Assembly: GCF_024758505.1 (NCBI RefSeq) | Contig: NZ_CP077970.1 | Span: 6,386,001 to 6,450,000 of the forward strand | Reading direction: 5' to 3' | Source: Bradyrhizobium arachidis | GTDB taxonomy: Bacteria > Pseudomonadota > Alphaproteobacteria > Rhizobiales > Xanthobacteraceae | Length of the DNA: 64,000 nt | Part shown: one piece after another, positions 42,710-52,426 of the stretch | How positions within the stretch are numbered: position 1 is the first letter of the stretch | How the letters are laid out: every line of letters starts with the position of its first letter | Translations under genes and position numbers: made by a program | The notes under the pieces: generated by a model | Databases searched by the model: none | Told to the model about the DNA's origin: nothing | What the model saw: the letters and a program-made list of their open reading frames with translations, nothing else

Positions 42710-45222
42710 GCCAGCCCCGTCAGCTTTTCCGGCCGGCTGGCGTTGGGGCCATGCGGGAAATAGTGTGATCCGATCGCGTCGGCGAGGCTGAGCAGATCCT
42801 GCTCCAGCGCAAACAGCGTCTTGACCTCGAGTTTTTCAGCCTCGGCGGTCGCAAGCATGGCCTGCACCGCGACTGCGAGGCGCTGCGGCCGCTCGATCAT
42901 GCCGTATTCCTTCAGGCTCGGCAGCGCGGCGATATGCTCGTTCAGCGTGGCGACCTGGAAGGCGACCGAGCGCGGATTGTAGGTATCGAGCACGGCGAGG
43001 TCGCGCACCGGCGCCAGCACGGGCGCCAAGAGATAGCGCGAGCGATAGGTGATCTGGCAATCGACCAGCGTCAGCAAAATATCGAGATCCTCGTCGCCGG
43101 CCTCGTCATAGGCGAATTGCCGCGCGAAGCGCGTCGTGTTGATGGCACGCTCGACGCGGCGGCCGATGTCGAGGAAGCGCCAGCCGGCGGCGCGGTTCAT
43201 GTTCTCCTGCGCAAGGCCGGCGAAGCTCGCAAGCTCCTGGAGCGTCAGCTCGGCGGCGCTCAAGATCGAGTCGTCGTCCTCGACCTCATAGGCGAGTCGC
43301 TCGGTCATCTCGGTGATGACCTGCCAGGCATCCGGCGACAGCCGCTCGCGCAAGGAGGTCGCGGTGCGCTGCGCCGCGCGCACCAGCGACAGCGCCGAGC
43401 CGAAGCGCTCCGCGCTCTGCAACGCCTCGGCCGTGATGCGCGCTGGCGCCGCGCGCGAGGCCTGCGAGATCGCGCCCCAGGCCACCAGCAGGCGCTGAAT
43501 TCGCTCGGCCGACTGCACGGTAGCCGAGGTGCCTTTGTTGGGCCCGCTCGGCGAGCCCAAAGCCCGTACCAGCCGCAGCGTGGCCTCGGCGCGTTCGAGA
43601 TAGCGGCCGAGCCAGAACAGATTGTCGGCGGCGCGGCTCGGCAGCACGCCGGCGACGCGACGGATGCGCACCTTGTCCGTCGCCGGCAGCAGGGTCGCCG
43701 TCGAGACCTGCTTGTTGGAGACGACCCAGACGTCGGCGGCGCGCGCGCCGTCCCCCATCGACACGGCGCGGGCATCGGGCTGCTCGGCGATCCGGCAGAA
43801 GCCGCCGGGCATGATGGCCCAGCCATCGGGGGTAGCGGCCGCGAACACGCGCAGCACGAAAGGACGTGGCGTGATCTGACCCCGCTCCCACACCGGCATG
43901 GTCGAAAGACGCACCACCTCCTGGCCGACATAGTCGAGACCGCGGTCGCTGATCGCGTCGATCAGGCGCTGGCGCTCCGGCGCATCGAGCTCGCTCGCAA
44001 GCACGGGCCCGTTGCTGGGAAAGCCCGGCACGAAACGGTTATAGGCCCCTTCGATCGCGACCTCATCGAGCCGCGACAGCACCTCGTCGCGCGCCGACTT
44101 CTGGCCGCACCACCAGGTTGCGATATGCGGCATCTTCAGCTCCTCGCCGAGCAGGCGGCGGCTGAGCGCCGGCAGGAAGCCGAGCAATGCCCGTGCCTCC
44201 AGCACGCCGGAGCCCGGCATGTTGGCGACCACGACGCCGTCCTTGCGCAGCACGTCGATCAGGCCGGGCACGCCCAGCCGCGAGGAGGCATCGAGCTCCA
44301 GCGGATCGAGAAAGTTGGAATCGACGCGGCGCAGCAGCACGTCGAGCCGTTTCAAGCCGGCGACGGTGCGGATGTGGAGGCGGTCGTCGCTGACGGCGAG
44401 ATCGTCGCCCTCGACCAGGAGGAAGCCGAGATAGCGGGCGAGCGTGGCATGCTCGAAATAGGTCTCGCTGAAGCTGCCGGGCGTGAGCACGCCGATGCGC
44501 GGCTCGTCGCGATCGGCGCTGGCGCGAAGGCTGTCGCGAAAAGCCTCGAAGAACGGCGCGACGCGCGGAACGTTCATCGACTTGTAGAGATCGGCGAAGG
44601 CGCGCGACAGAACCAGGCGATTCTCCAGCGCATAGCCCGCGCCTGATGGCGCCTGCGTGCGATCGCCGAGCACCCACCAGCGCCCGTCAGGGCCGCGGCC
44701 GACGTCGGCGGCGTAGATCGACAGGTAGCGTCCACCCGGCGGCGGGACGCCGCAAACGGGACGCAGATATTCCGGACTGCCGGCGATTGCGGCGGCCGGA
44801 AGCGCGCCTTCGGCGACAAGCCGCCCCTCGCCATAGATGTCGCGCAGCACGAGTTCGAGCAGTTCGGCGCGCTGCATGATGCCGGCGGAAAGCTGCTGCC
44901 AGTCGGCTTCGTCGATCAGGAGCGGCAGGTGGCTGAGCGACCAGGGCCGGTCGGCGCTATCGCCGGGCGCCCGGTAGGTGACGCCGGCCTCGCGCAAATG
45001 CCGGTCGGCCATCGCGAAACGGCGCTCGATCTCATCAGGTGCAAGCGCCCCGAACGCGTCGAAGAAGCGATTCCAGACCGCGCGGGGAGCCCCGTCTGGG
45101 CCGAGGAATTCATCGGGGATGCCGGGCAGCCGGCTATAGTCGCGAATCCATTGCGCCACACGACGCTGGCCGAGGCGCGCCCTGCCCGTCTGACCAGCCC
45201 CCTCGGTTGCGCCTTCGCCCAT
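42706..45222 (-). CDS. Circularly permuted ATP-grasp ligase fused to an alpha-E domain
   Basis: An 838-residue protein. Residues ~60-480 are a circularly permuted ATP-grasp domain: LVLRDIYGEGRLVAEGALPAAAIAGSPEYLRPV, LSIYAADVGRGPDGRWWVLGDRTQAPSGAGYALENR, RIGVLTPGSFSETYFEHATLARYLGFLLVEGDDLAV and GVVVANMPGSGVLEARALLGFLP. Residues ~540-838 are an all-helical alpha-E domain (ADNLFWLGRYLERAEATLRLVRALG, YRSRYLLAPVLAPVRDLAVLDTYNPRSVAFQV). The order matches proteins predicted to form amide or peptide bonds on unknown substrates. Downstream gene overlap is 4 nt, and the upstream partner is 28 bp away. Confidence 0.92.
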   Translation of the reverse strand: MGEGATEGAGQTGRARLGQRRVAQWIRDYSRLPGIPDEFLGPDGAPRAVWNRFFDAFGALAPDEIERRFAMADRHLREAGVTYRAPGDSADRPWSLSHLPLLIDEADWQQLSAGIMQRAELLELVLRDIYGEGRLVAEGALPAAAIAGSPEYLRPVCGVPPPGGRYLSIYAADVGRGPDGRWWVLGDRTQAPSGAGYALENRLVLSRAFADLYKSMNVPRVAPFFEAFRDSLRASADRDEPRIGVLTPGSFSETYFEHATLARYLGFLLVEGDDLAVSDDRLHIRTVAGLKRLDVLLRRVDSNFLDPLELDASSRLGVPGLIDVLRKDGVVVANMPGSGVLEARALLGFLPALSRRLLGEELKMPHIATWWCGQKSARDEVLSRLDEVAIEGAYNRFVPGFPSNGPVLASELDAPERQRLIDAISDRGLDYVGQEVVRLSTMPVWERGQITPRPFVLRVFAAATPDGWAIMPGGFCRIAEQPDARAVSMGDGARAADVWVVSNKQVSTATLLPATDKVRIRRVAGVLPSRAADNLFWLGRYLERAEATLRLVRALGSPSGPNKGTSATVQSAERIQRLLVAWGAISQASRAAPARITAEALQSAERFGSALSLVRAAQRTATSLRERLSPDAWQVITEMTERLAYEVEDDDSILSAAELTLQELASFAGLAQENMNRAAGWRFLDIGRRVERAINTTRFARQFAYDEAGDEDLDILLTLVDCQITYRSRYLLAPVLAPVRDLAVLDTYNPRSVAFQVATLNEHIAALPSLKEYGMIERPQRLAVAVQAMLATAEAEKLEVKTLFALEQDLLSLADAIGSHYFPHGPNASRPEKLTGLA

Positions 45223-45250
45223 CCGCCTCTCCTTGCCCCCATCCCTATAC

Positions 45251-48200
45251 TCAATGCAGGAGCGGCGTTCGCAAGTCGAGGGTCAGCGGAAACTCAATTG
45301 TGCGTTCCTCCGGCGGCGGCTGGACCGGGCCCGGCGTATGGCCGTGGTCCTGGAAGCGCGCCAGCCGCCGCGCCTCGGCCTCGTAGGTGTTGACCGGCTT
45401 GGTGTCGTAGTTGCGCCCGCCGGGATGGGCGACGTGATAGACGCAGCCGCCCAGCGAGCGGCCGTTCCAGGTGTCGATGAGGTCGAAGGTCAGCGGTGCG
45501 TGGACGGGAATGGTCGGGTGCAGGCCGGAGGCCGGCTGCCAGGCCTTGAAGCGGACGCCGGCCACCGCCTCGGCCGAGCGGCCGGTCGGGGTCATCGGCA
45601 GGCGGCGGCCATTGCAGGTCACCACATGGCGGCCTTCGATGAAGCCTTCAGCTTTCACCTGAAGTCGCTCGACGGAGCTATCAACATAACGAACGGTGCC
45701 ACCGGCTGAGCCCTCCTCGCCGAGCACATGCCAGGGCTCCAGCGCCTGGCGCAATTCCAGCGTCACGCCGCCATGGTGGACGCGGCCGAAGGCAGGGAAA
45801 CGAAATTCGAGCTGGGCGAGATACCATTCCGGCTCAAAGGGATAGCCGGATTGCTTCAACTCAGAAAGCACGTCAACGAAGTCTTCCCAGATGAAGTGAG
45901 GCAGCATGAAGCGATCGTGCAGCGCCGTGCCCCAACGCACGAACTTGCCGGCTTGCGGTTCGCGCCACAGCTTCGCGATCAGGGCGCGGATCAGAAGCTG
46001 CTGCGCCAGCGACATGCGCGGATCGGGCGGCATTTCGAGCGCGCGGAATTCGACGAGACCAAGCCGCCCAGTCGGGCTGTCAGGCGAATAGAGCTTGTCG
46101 ATGCAGATCTCGGCGCGGTGGGTGTTGCCGGTGATGTCGACCAGGAGATGGCGGAACAGGCGATCCACCAGCCAGAGCGGCGCCTGGTAACCCGGCGGCG
46201 GCACATGCGACAGCGCGACCTCGAGCTCGTAGATGCTGTCGTGACGCGCCTCGTCGATGCGCGGCGCCTGGCTGGTCGGCCCGATGAAGAGGCCGGAGAA
46301 GAAATAGGACAGCGACGGATGCCGCTGCCAATACAGCACGAGGCTCTTCAACAGATCGGGCCGGCGCAGGAACGGTGAGTCCGGCGGGCTCGAGCCTCCG
46401 ACCACGACATGATTGCCGCCGCCGGTGCCGGTGTGGCGACCATCGATCAGGAAGCGGTTGGCGCCGAGGCGCACTTTTGCCGCGTCCTCGTAGAGGCCGA
46501 AGGTGATGTCGACGGCGTCGCGCCAGCTCTTAGCCGGCTGGATGTTGATCTCGATCACGCCGGGATCGGGCGTCACCTTGATGACGTCGATGCGCGGATC
46601 GAACGGCGGCGGATAGCCTTCGACATGGACCGGAAGCTGCAGCTCCTCGGCGGTCGCCTCCAGCGCGGCGACCAGCTCGAGATAATCCTCGATCCGCTCG
46701 ACCGGCGGCATGAAGGCGCAGACCACGCCGTCGCGGACCTCGACCGCCATCGCGGTACGCACGGGAATCGAGGTGTTGAGATGGTCGGGCGCGAGCCGCG
46801 GCGGCGATGCCGGACGCGCTTTCAGGCTGAACACCGGCAACCGCTTGCGCGCCTCCGTCGGATCCTGCTCGTGGATGTAGGGGTAGCTGCTCGGCGGCAC
46901 ATAATCGAGCGAGCCGATCGGCAGCCGCAGCCCGAGCGGGGAATCGCCCGGCGTCAGGAACAGATGACTGCGCCGCAGACTCCAGCGCTCGCTGCGCCAG
47001 CGCGGCGCTTCCGCATTCCAGCGCTGCACCGGCATCACGAAGCCGCGCGGCGTGCCGAGCCCCTTGTCGAACACGCGCGCCATGCGCGCCCGCTCCTCAG
47101 GGTCGGACAGTTTGGAATCGGATGGATCGACGTTGACGGGGAGTTCACCCTCCTTCTGCAACCAATAGGCGGGATCCTCATAGGCCGGCATGATGTAGCC
47201 GGGATCGAGCCCGAGCCGCGCCGCGGTGCCTTCCATGAAGGCCGCGGCGTCCTTGACCTGCAGGGGTCGCGGATGGGCGATCTTCGCGATGAGGTCGGCG
47301 TTCTTCCAGATCGGCACGCCGTCCTTGCGCCAGTAGAGCCCAAAGGCCCAGCGCGGCAGGCTCTCGCCGGGATACCATTTGCCCTGGCCGTAGTGCAGCA
47401 GACCGCCGGGCGCGAAGCGCGTGCGCAGGCGGCGGATCAGATCGTCAGCCAGCGCACGCTTGGTCGGGCCGACGGCTTCGGTGTTCCACTCGCCCGCTTC
47501 CAGATCGTCGACGGAGACGAAGGTCGGCTCGCCGCCCATGGTGAGGCGCACGTCCTGGCTGGTGAGATCGCCGTCGACCTGCTCGCCGAGATCGTTGAGC
47601 CGCGTCCAGGCCTCGTCGGAGAACGGCTTTGTGATGCGCGGCGCCTCGCGGATACGCCTGACGCTCATGTCGAAGGCGAACTCGACCTCGGCAAAACCGG
47701 CGCTGCCGGAGATCGGTGCCGCCGAACGGTAGTGCGGCGTAGCGGCGACGGGGATGTGCCCCTCGCCCGCAAGCATGCCGGAGGTCGCGTCGAAACCGAT
47801 CCAGCCGGCGCCGGGCAGATAGACTTCGGCCCAGGCATGCAAATCGGTAAAATCGTTCTCGACCTCGGGCGGCCCCTCGATCGGATCGATATCGGGGCGG
47901 ATCTGGACGAGATAGCCGGAGACGAAGCGCGCCGCGAGGCCGAGATGACGCAGCGTCTGGATCAGGAGCCAAGCTGAATCTCGGCAAGATCCCGCACCTG
48001 AGGACAGCGTCTCCTCCGGAGTCTGCACCCCCGGCTCCATCCGGATGATGTAGCGGACGCGCGTCCGCAGCTCCCGGTTCAGCTCGACGAGGAAGTTGAC
48101 GGTGTTGGTCGCCTCACGCGGAATCGAGGCGAGATACTCGGCGAACTTTGGACCGGGCTGGATCGTTTCGAGATAGGGCGCGAGCTCGGTCTTCAAGTCC

Positions 48201-48523
48201 TTGGTGTAGTCGAACGGAAAGCTGTCGGCATAGGGCTCGACGAAGAAGTCGAACGGGTTGATCACGGTCATCTGGGCCGTGAAGTCGACCTCTATCTTCA
48301 GCTCGGTCGTCTTCTCCGGAAAGACGTAGCGCGCGAGCCAATTGCCCTGCGGATCCTGCTGCCAGTTCACGAAGTGATTGGCCGGCGTAACCTTGAGCGA
48401 GTAGCTCAAAATCGGCGTGCGCGTGTGCGGTGCCGGCCGCAGGCGGATGGTCTGCGGGCCCAGATCGATCGGACGGTCGTATGTGTAGTGCGTGACGTGG
48501 TGTAGTGCGACGTAGATCGACAC
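45251..48523 (-). CDS. Large transglutaminase-like / DUF2126 protein
   Basis: A 1090-residue protein. The N-terminal ~290 residues are a bacterial transglutaminase region ([61 protein letters not shown] with Cys; [23 protein letters not shown] with His and Asp). The remaining ~800 residues are the DUF2126 module, a predicted amidoligase-like part: [63 protein letters not shown] and [33 protein letters not shown] take the GTG at 48523, preceded by GGAG, because the earlier in-frame extension to 48589 does not look like protein. It is the first gene of the operon. Confidence 0.92.
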   Translation of the reverse strand: MSIYVALHHVTHYTYDRPIDLGPQTIRLRPAPHTRTPILSYSLKVTPANHFVNWQQDPQGNWLARYVFPEKTTELKIEVDFTAQMTVINPFDFFVEPYADSFPFDYTKDLKTELAPYLETIQPGPKFAEYLASIPREATNTVNFLVELNRELRTRVRYIIRMEPGVQTPEETLSSGAGSCRDSAWLLIQTLRHLGLAARFVSGYLVQIRPDIDPIEGPPEVENDFTDLHAWAEVYLPGAGWIGFDATSGMLAGEGHIPVAATPHYRSAAPISGSAGFAEVEFAFDMSVRRIREAPRITKPFSDEAWTRLNDLGEQVDGDLTSQDVRLTMGGEPTFVSVDDLEAGEWNTEAVGPTKRALADDLIRRLRTRFAPGGLLHYGQGKWYPGESLPRWAFGLYWRKDGVPIWKNADLIAKIAHPRPLQVKDAAAFMEGTAARLGLDPGYIMPAYEDPAYWLQKEGELPVNVDPSDSKLSDPEERARMARVFDKGLGTPRGFVMPVQRWNAEAPRWRSERWSLRRSHLFLTPGDSPLGLRLPIGSLDYVPPSSYPYIHEQDPTEARKRLPVFSLKARPASPPRLAPDHLNTSIPVRTAMAVEVRDGVVCAFMPPVERIEDYLELVAALEATAEELQLPVHVEGYPPPFDPRIDVIKVTPDPGVIEINIQPAKSWRDAVDITFGLYEDAAKVRLGANRFLIDGRHTGTGGGNHVVVGGSSPPDSPFLRRPDLLKSLVLYWQRHPSLSYFFSGLFIGPTSQAPRIDEARHDSIYELEVALSHVPPPGYQAPLWLVDRLFRHLLVDITGNTHRAEICIDKLYSPDSPTGRLGLVEFRALEMPPDPRMSLAQQLLIRALIAKLWREPQAGKFVRWGTALHDRFMLPHFIWEDFVDVLSELKQSGYPFEPEWYLAQLEFRFPAFGRVHHGGVTLELRQALEPWHVLGEEGSAGGTVRYVDSSVERLQVKAEGFIEGRHVVTCNGRRLPMTPTGRSAEAVAGVRFKAWQPASGLHPTIPVHAPLTFDLIDTWNGRSLGGCVYHVAHPGGRNYDTKPVNTYEAEARRLARFQDHGHTPGPVQPPPEERTIEFPLTLDLRTPLLH

Positions 48524-48628
48524 GGATGCGGTGCTCCAGCAGCTTTTTTGAGCAGAACACCGCTTCCCATCACGATCAAGCACTAACAAACGGCAGGGCG
48601 TGCCTACGGCACGGGCTATGCGCGCCGC

Positions 48629-50152
48629 TTACATCGTCGCCCCTAACACCCAGGGCGCGAACTCGGCGCCGCCGAAACCAAGGCTCTCGCTCTTGGTCGG
48701 CTGTCCCGACGCGGTCTTCAGGATGAGATCGAAGATCCGCTTGCCGCACTCCTCGACGGTCTCGGATCCCTCGAGGATGGTGCCGCAATTGACGTCCATA
48801 TCCTCTTCCATGCGCTGGTACATGGCCGTGTTGGTCGCAAGCTTGATCGACGGTGCGGGCTTGCAGCCGAACACGCTGCCGCGCCCGGTGGTGAAGCAGA
48901 CGAGGTTGGCGCCGCCCGCCACCTGCCCGGTCGCAGCGACCGGGTCGTAGCCGGGCGTGTCCATGAACACAAAGCCCTTCTTGGTGATGGCTTCCGCATA
49001 GTTGAGCACGTCGACGAGATTGGTGGTGCCGGCCTTGGCCATCGCGCCCAGTGACTTTTCGAGAATGGTGGTGAGGCCGCCGGCCTTGTTGCCGGGGCTC
49101 GGATTGGCGTTCATCTCGGCGCCTTCGCGCTCGGTGTATTCTTCCCACCAGCGCATCAGGCCGACGAGCTTTTCGCCGACCTCGCGGCTGACCGCACGGC
49201 GCGTCAGCAGATGCTCGGCGCCGTAGGTCTCCGGCGTCTCGGAGAGCACCACCGTGCCGCCATGGCGGACGATGAGATCGCTGGCCGCACCAAGTGCGGG
49301 ATTGGCGGATACGCCGGAATAGCCGTCGGAGCCGCCGCATTGCAGTGCCACGGTCAACTCGCTCGCCGGCACGGCCTCACGCTTGACCTTGTTGGCGTCA
49401 GCCAGCGTCTCGCGCACGAAAGCAACGCCCGCCTCCATCGTCTTGCGGGTGCCGCCGACTTCCTGGATGTCCATCGCGCGGAGCCGGCCGGCCAGCTTCT
49501 GCTCCTCCATCAGCCCGCCGATCTGGTTGACCTCACAGCCGAGCCCCAGCACGATCACGTTGGAGAAATTCACGTGACGCGCATAGCCGCCCAGCGTGCG
49601 GCGAAGCAGCGCCAGCGGCTCGTGCTGCGTCATGCCGCAGCCGGTCTTGTGGGTGAGCGCGACGACGCCGTCGACATTGGGGAAATCGGCCAGCGGATTC
49701 TCGCCGGTGAACGGATTCTTCTTGAAGACGTCGGCGACGAGACCAGCGACATGCGCGCTGCAATTCACCGAGGTGAGGATGCCGATGTAGTTGCGCGTGG
49801 CGACGCGGCCGTCAGGGCGGCGGATGCCTTCGAACGTCGCCGGCAGATCGAAATTCGGCGTCGGCTTGACGTCGGCGCAATAGGCATAGTCCTTGGAGAA
49901 ATCGCCCATGCCGCAGTTCTGCGTGTGCACGTGCTGGCCCGGCGCGATGGCTTGCGTCGCAAAGCCGATGATCTGGCCATAGCGCTTGACCGGCTCGCCC
50001 ACCGCGATCGGCTTGATCGCGACCTTGTGGCCGGAGGGAATTCGCTCGACCGCGCTCACGCCGTCGGCGACCACGGTGCCGGGCGGCAGGCTCGCGCGCG
50101 CGATCACCACGCCGTCGTCGGGATGCAGGCGGATCACGGGAGCTGGGGTCAT
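48629..50152 (-). CDS. Altronate/galactarate dehydratase family protein (UxaA/GarD-like)
   Basis: A 507-residue sugar-acid dehydratase. The N-terminal ~90 residues are a SAF domain (IRLHPDDGVVIARASLPPGTVV, AIAPGQHVHTQNCGMGDF). The catalytic domain has NYIGILTSVNCSAHVAG, VALTHKTGCGMTQHEPLALLRRTLGGYARHVNFSNVIVLGLGCEVNQI and ALQCGGSDGYSGVSANPALGAASDLIVRHGG. It removes water from an aldonate or aldarate to give a 2-keto-3-deoxy acid. The HpcH/HpaI aldolase and Ldh-type genes upstream on the same strand resemble the GarD-GarL-GarR order of steps. Exact substrate is uncertain. Confidence 0.9.
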   Translation of the reverse strand: MTPAPVIRLHPDDGVVIARASLPPGTVVADGVSAVERIPSGHKVAIKPIAVGEPVKRYGQIIGFATQAIAPGQHVHTQNCGMGDFSKDYAYCADVKPTPNFDLPATFEGIRRPDGRVATRNYIGILTSVNCSAHVAGLVADVFKKNPFTGENPLADFPNVDGVVALTHKTGCGMTQHEPLALLRRTLGGYARHVNFSNVIVLGLGCEVNQIGGLMEEQKLAGRLRAMDIQEVGGTRKTMEAGVAFVRETLADANKVKREAVPASELTVALQCGGSDGYSGVSANPALGAASDLIVRHGGTVVLSETPETYGAEHLLTRRAVSREVGEKLVGLMRWWEEYTEREGAEMNANPSPGNKAGGLTTILEKSLGAMAKAGTTNLVDVLNYAEAITKKGFVFMDTPGYDPVAATGQVAGGANLVCFTTGRGSVFGCKPAPSIKLATNTAMYQRMEEDMDVNCGTILEGSETVEECGKRIFDLILKTASGQPTKSESLGFGGAEFAPWVLGATM

Positions 50153-50184
50153 GGAGGTTCTCCTTGCTCGCTAAAACTATCGTG

Positions 50185-50222
50185 CCCCGGATGCTGCACA
50201 TTGGCGTGCAGCCGATCCGGGG
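50185..50222. repeat. Intergenic palindrome
   Basis: CCCCGGAT plus GCTGCAC pairs with GTGCAGC plus ATCCGGGG around a short loop. It resembles short repetitive palindromes found between Bradyrhizobium genes. It lies in the 130-bp gap between the HpcH/HpaI-aldolase gene and the dehydratase gene. Confidence 0.7.
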
Positions 50223-50282
50223 CTACGTGACGTAGATGACCCGGCTGCGCGAAGCAACGCCCGCGTGCCGGCTATTAGAGGC

Positions 50283-51059
50283 TCAGGCCTTACCGCCCGA
50301 ATCCTTGCGGGTCGCGTTGACCTGCATCTTCGCGTAGGTCGTCATCAGACCGACCTCGTTCGACAGGGTCACCAGCTTGAAGCCCATGTTGATCGCCCGC
50401 GCCGCGCCTTCGGCACCGCTGCAATGGATGCCGGGGTTGAGGCCGCGCTTGCCGCACTCCTTGATGATCTTCTCATAGATCGCCAGGATCTCCGGCTCGC
50501 TGCGGTCGAGCTTCGGCTCGAGGCCGTAGGAGAAGCCGAGGTCGGACGGTCCGATATAGACGCCGTCGATGCCCTCGACATCGAGGATCGCTTCCATGTT
50601 CTCGACCGCGGTCCTGGTCTCCATCATCGGGAGCAGGATGGTGTCGGCGTTCGCGGTCTTCTGATAGGACCCCGCCGTGCCGTACATGCCGGCGCGGATC
50701 GGGCCGTTGGAGCGGACGCCCTGCGGAGGATACTTTGAATAGGAGACGAGGTTCTTGGCTTCCTGCGGCGTGTTGACCATCGGGCAGATCACGCCATAGG
50801 CGCCGCCGTCGAGCACCTTGCCGATGATGCCGGGCTCGTTCCAGGGCACGCGGACCATCGGCGTCACCGGATGCTTGTCCATCGCCTGGAAGCATTGCAC
50901 CATCGAGAGATAGTCCTGCACGCCGTGCTGCATGTCGACGGTGACGCTGTCGAAACCACACTGCGCGATCATCTCGGCCGAAAAGCCCGAGGGGATCGCA
51001 AGCCACGCGTTGACCACCGCCTTGCCCGACTTCCAGATCTCTTTGACTTTGTTCGCCAC
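50283..51059 (-). CDS. HpcH/HpaI-family class II pyruvate aldolase
   Basis: A 258-residue aldolase of the HpcH/HpaI family, which retro-aldol cleaves 2-keto-3-deoxy or 4-hydroxy-2-oxo acids to pyruvate and an aldehyde. It has the catalytic and metal motifs FDSVTVDMQHGVQDY, VRVPWNEPGIIGKVLDGGAYGVICPMVNT, MMETRTAVENMEAILDVEGIDGVYIGPSDLGFSYG, and the His in PGIHCSG. The GTG at 51059 has GGGAAGGA 7 nt upstream and is preferred over TTG at 51065. It could serve the sugar-acid pathway with the dehydratase at 48629, the homoprotocatechuate route of the plus-strand hpa genes (HpaI role), or both. Confidence 0.9.
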   Translation of the reverse strand: MANKVKEIWKSGKAVVNAWLAIPSGFSAEMIAQCGFDSVTVDMQHGVQDYLSMVQCFQAMDKHPVTPMVRVPWNEPGIIGKVLDGGAYGVICPMVNTPQEAKNLVSYSKYPPQGVRSNGPIRAGMYGTAGSYQKTANADTILLPMMETRTAVENMEAILDVEGIDGVYIGPSDLGFSYGLEPKLDRSEPEILAIYEKIIKECGKRGLNPGIHCSGAEGAARAINMGFKLVTLSNEVGLMTTYAKMQVNATRKDSGGKA

Positions 51060-51090
51060 GTTCAAGTCCTTCCCTGTTGTTCTTGCTCAC

Positions 51091-51180
51091 CGTCATTGCG
51101 AGCGAAGCGAAGCAATCCAGAATCTTTCTAGAGGTAACACTCTGGATTGCTTCGGAGCTTGAGGCTCCTCGCAATGACGG
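51091..51180. repeat. Palindromic repeat, family 1, copy 1
   Basis: A ~90-bp imperfect palindrome beginning CGTCATTGCGAGCGAAGCGA and ending CTCCTCGCAATGACGG, with AGCAATCCAGA and TCTGGATTGCT inside. The same family recurs at 62202-62288. It lies in the gap between the HpaI-type aldolase and the Ldh-type oxidoreductase. Confidence 0.85.
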
Positions 51181-51187
51181 AACTGAA

Positions 51188-52273
51188 TTAACTCGTCGCC
51201 CTCTGGATCGCGACCTCGCTGACGCCGACCTCGCGGGCGGTGTTCACTATCGCCGCCCAGGTATCCTCCGGCAAGGGCACGCCGTTCTTGGTGCGATCGG
51301 CACGCGTCTTTCGCTCGGGATCGCCGGGGATCAGCACCTGCTCGACGCCGGCAACCGGCTTGGTCGCGCGGATGAAGTCGGTATAGCGCGTTACTTCCGC
51401 GTCGAAGAGATTTGAGGTGTCGACCACCTTGGGATCGACGTAGAACGCCAGCATGCCATTGGCGAAACGGCGGCCCCCCGATGTGGCGCCCGTTCCGGTC
51501 AGCGCGCCGCCGAGCAGCTCGCACATGAAGGCCAAGCCCGATCCCTTGTGCTCGCCGAAGGCGCGGATCGCACCAGTGCCCTTGGTGTGGTCGCGCGGAC
51601 CATCTGATGTGTAGGGTCCGTACAGCACGACCGGCTCTTCGCTCAGCGTCCCGTCGGAATCGACCAGCGCGCCTTTCGGCAGCTTCTTGCCGCCGCGGCT
51701 TGCGACCAGCACCTTGCCTTCGGCCACGATCGAGGTCGCAAAGTCGAGCACGATGGGATCCTGGCCCGGCCGCGGAATGCCGACGCAATAGGGCGCGGTC
51801 GACAGCCGCTTCTCGACGCCGCCGAACGGCGCGACCAGCAGCGAGCCCGCGGCATTGACGAAGTGCACGGACACAAGGCCCTCGGCGGCCGCCATCTCCG
51901 CCCAGTCGCCGACGCGGCCGATGTGGCCGGCATTGCGCAGGGCGACTGCGGCAAGCCCCGCCTTCTTGCATTTCTCGATGCCGACCTTCACCGCCTGCGG
52001 CGTCACCGTCTGGCCGTAGCCGAACTTGCCGTCGACCACCGCGAGCGAAGGCGTGTCGAGCACCACTTCAGCGGTCTGGTTCGGCACCACATTCCCGGTC
52101 TTCTTCCAGCGGATATAGACGGGCACGCGGATCACGCCGTGGCTGTCATGGCCGGTGAGGTTGGCTGTGGTCAGGTAGGTCGCGATGCGTCTGGCTTCTT
52201 CGGGTGAGGATTCCGCGTGCGAAAACACATCAGCGACGAAGTCGATCAGCTTCTCAACCTGGATAGTGACCAT
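51188..52273 (-). CDS. Ldh-family NAD(P)H-dependent oxidoreductase (malate/L-lactate dehydrogenase family)
   Basis: A 361-residue oxidoreductase of the non-Rossmann YbiC/YlbC/malate-LDH family. Characteristic segments are TTANLTGHDSHGVIRVPVYIRW (catalytic His), TPQAVKVGIEKCKKAGLAAVALRNAGHIGRVGDWAEMAA, VNAAGSLLVAPFGGVEKRLSTAPYCVGIP, and GTGAIRAFGEHKGSGLAFMCELLGGALTG. Members reduce 2-keto acids, for example 2,3-diketogulonate or ureidoglycolate, so a place in sugar-acid metabolism with the dehydratase and aldolase fits. The ATG at 52273 is the start of the operon; its promoter would lie in the 153-bp gap up to the MarR-type regulator gene. Confidence 0.9.
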   Translation of the reverse strand: MVTIQVEKLIDFVADVFSHAESSPEEARRIATYLTTANLTGHDSHGVIRVPVYIRWKKTGNVVPNQTAEVVLDTPSLAVVDGKFGYGQTVTPQAVKVGIEKCKKAGLAAVALRNAGHIGRVGDWAEMAAAEGLVSVHFVNAAGSLLVAPFGGVEKRLSTAPYCVGIPRPGQDPIVLDFATSIVAEGKVLVASRGGKKLPKGALVDSDGTLSEEPVVLYGPYTSDGPRDHTKGTGAIRAFGEHKGSGLAFMCELLGGALTGTGATSGGRRFANGMLAFYVDPKVVDTSNLFDAEVTRYTDFIRATKPVAGVEQVLIPGDPERKTRADRTKNGVPLPEDTWAAIVNTAREVGVSEVAIQRATS

Positions 52274-52426
52274 AACGGGTCTATTTGCCTCTACCTTGTT
52301 CCCAGCGAATGACCCGGTCTCGACGCGGCGTCATCCGTCCCGGCACCGATTTTGGGGGATCGGCTTGGCCGGCACTTTGAGCGAAAAAAACCGGCCATGT
52401 CCATCATTCTCGCCGCATATCTGCCT

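Noticed and set aside
42934..44646. 570-codon frame antisense to the ATP-grasp gene
   Set aside because: Shadow of a GC-rich gene; no motif, and the ATP-grasp/alpha-E protein on the minus strand is complete.
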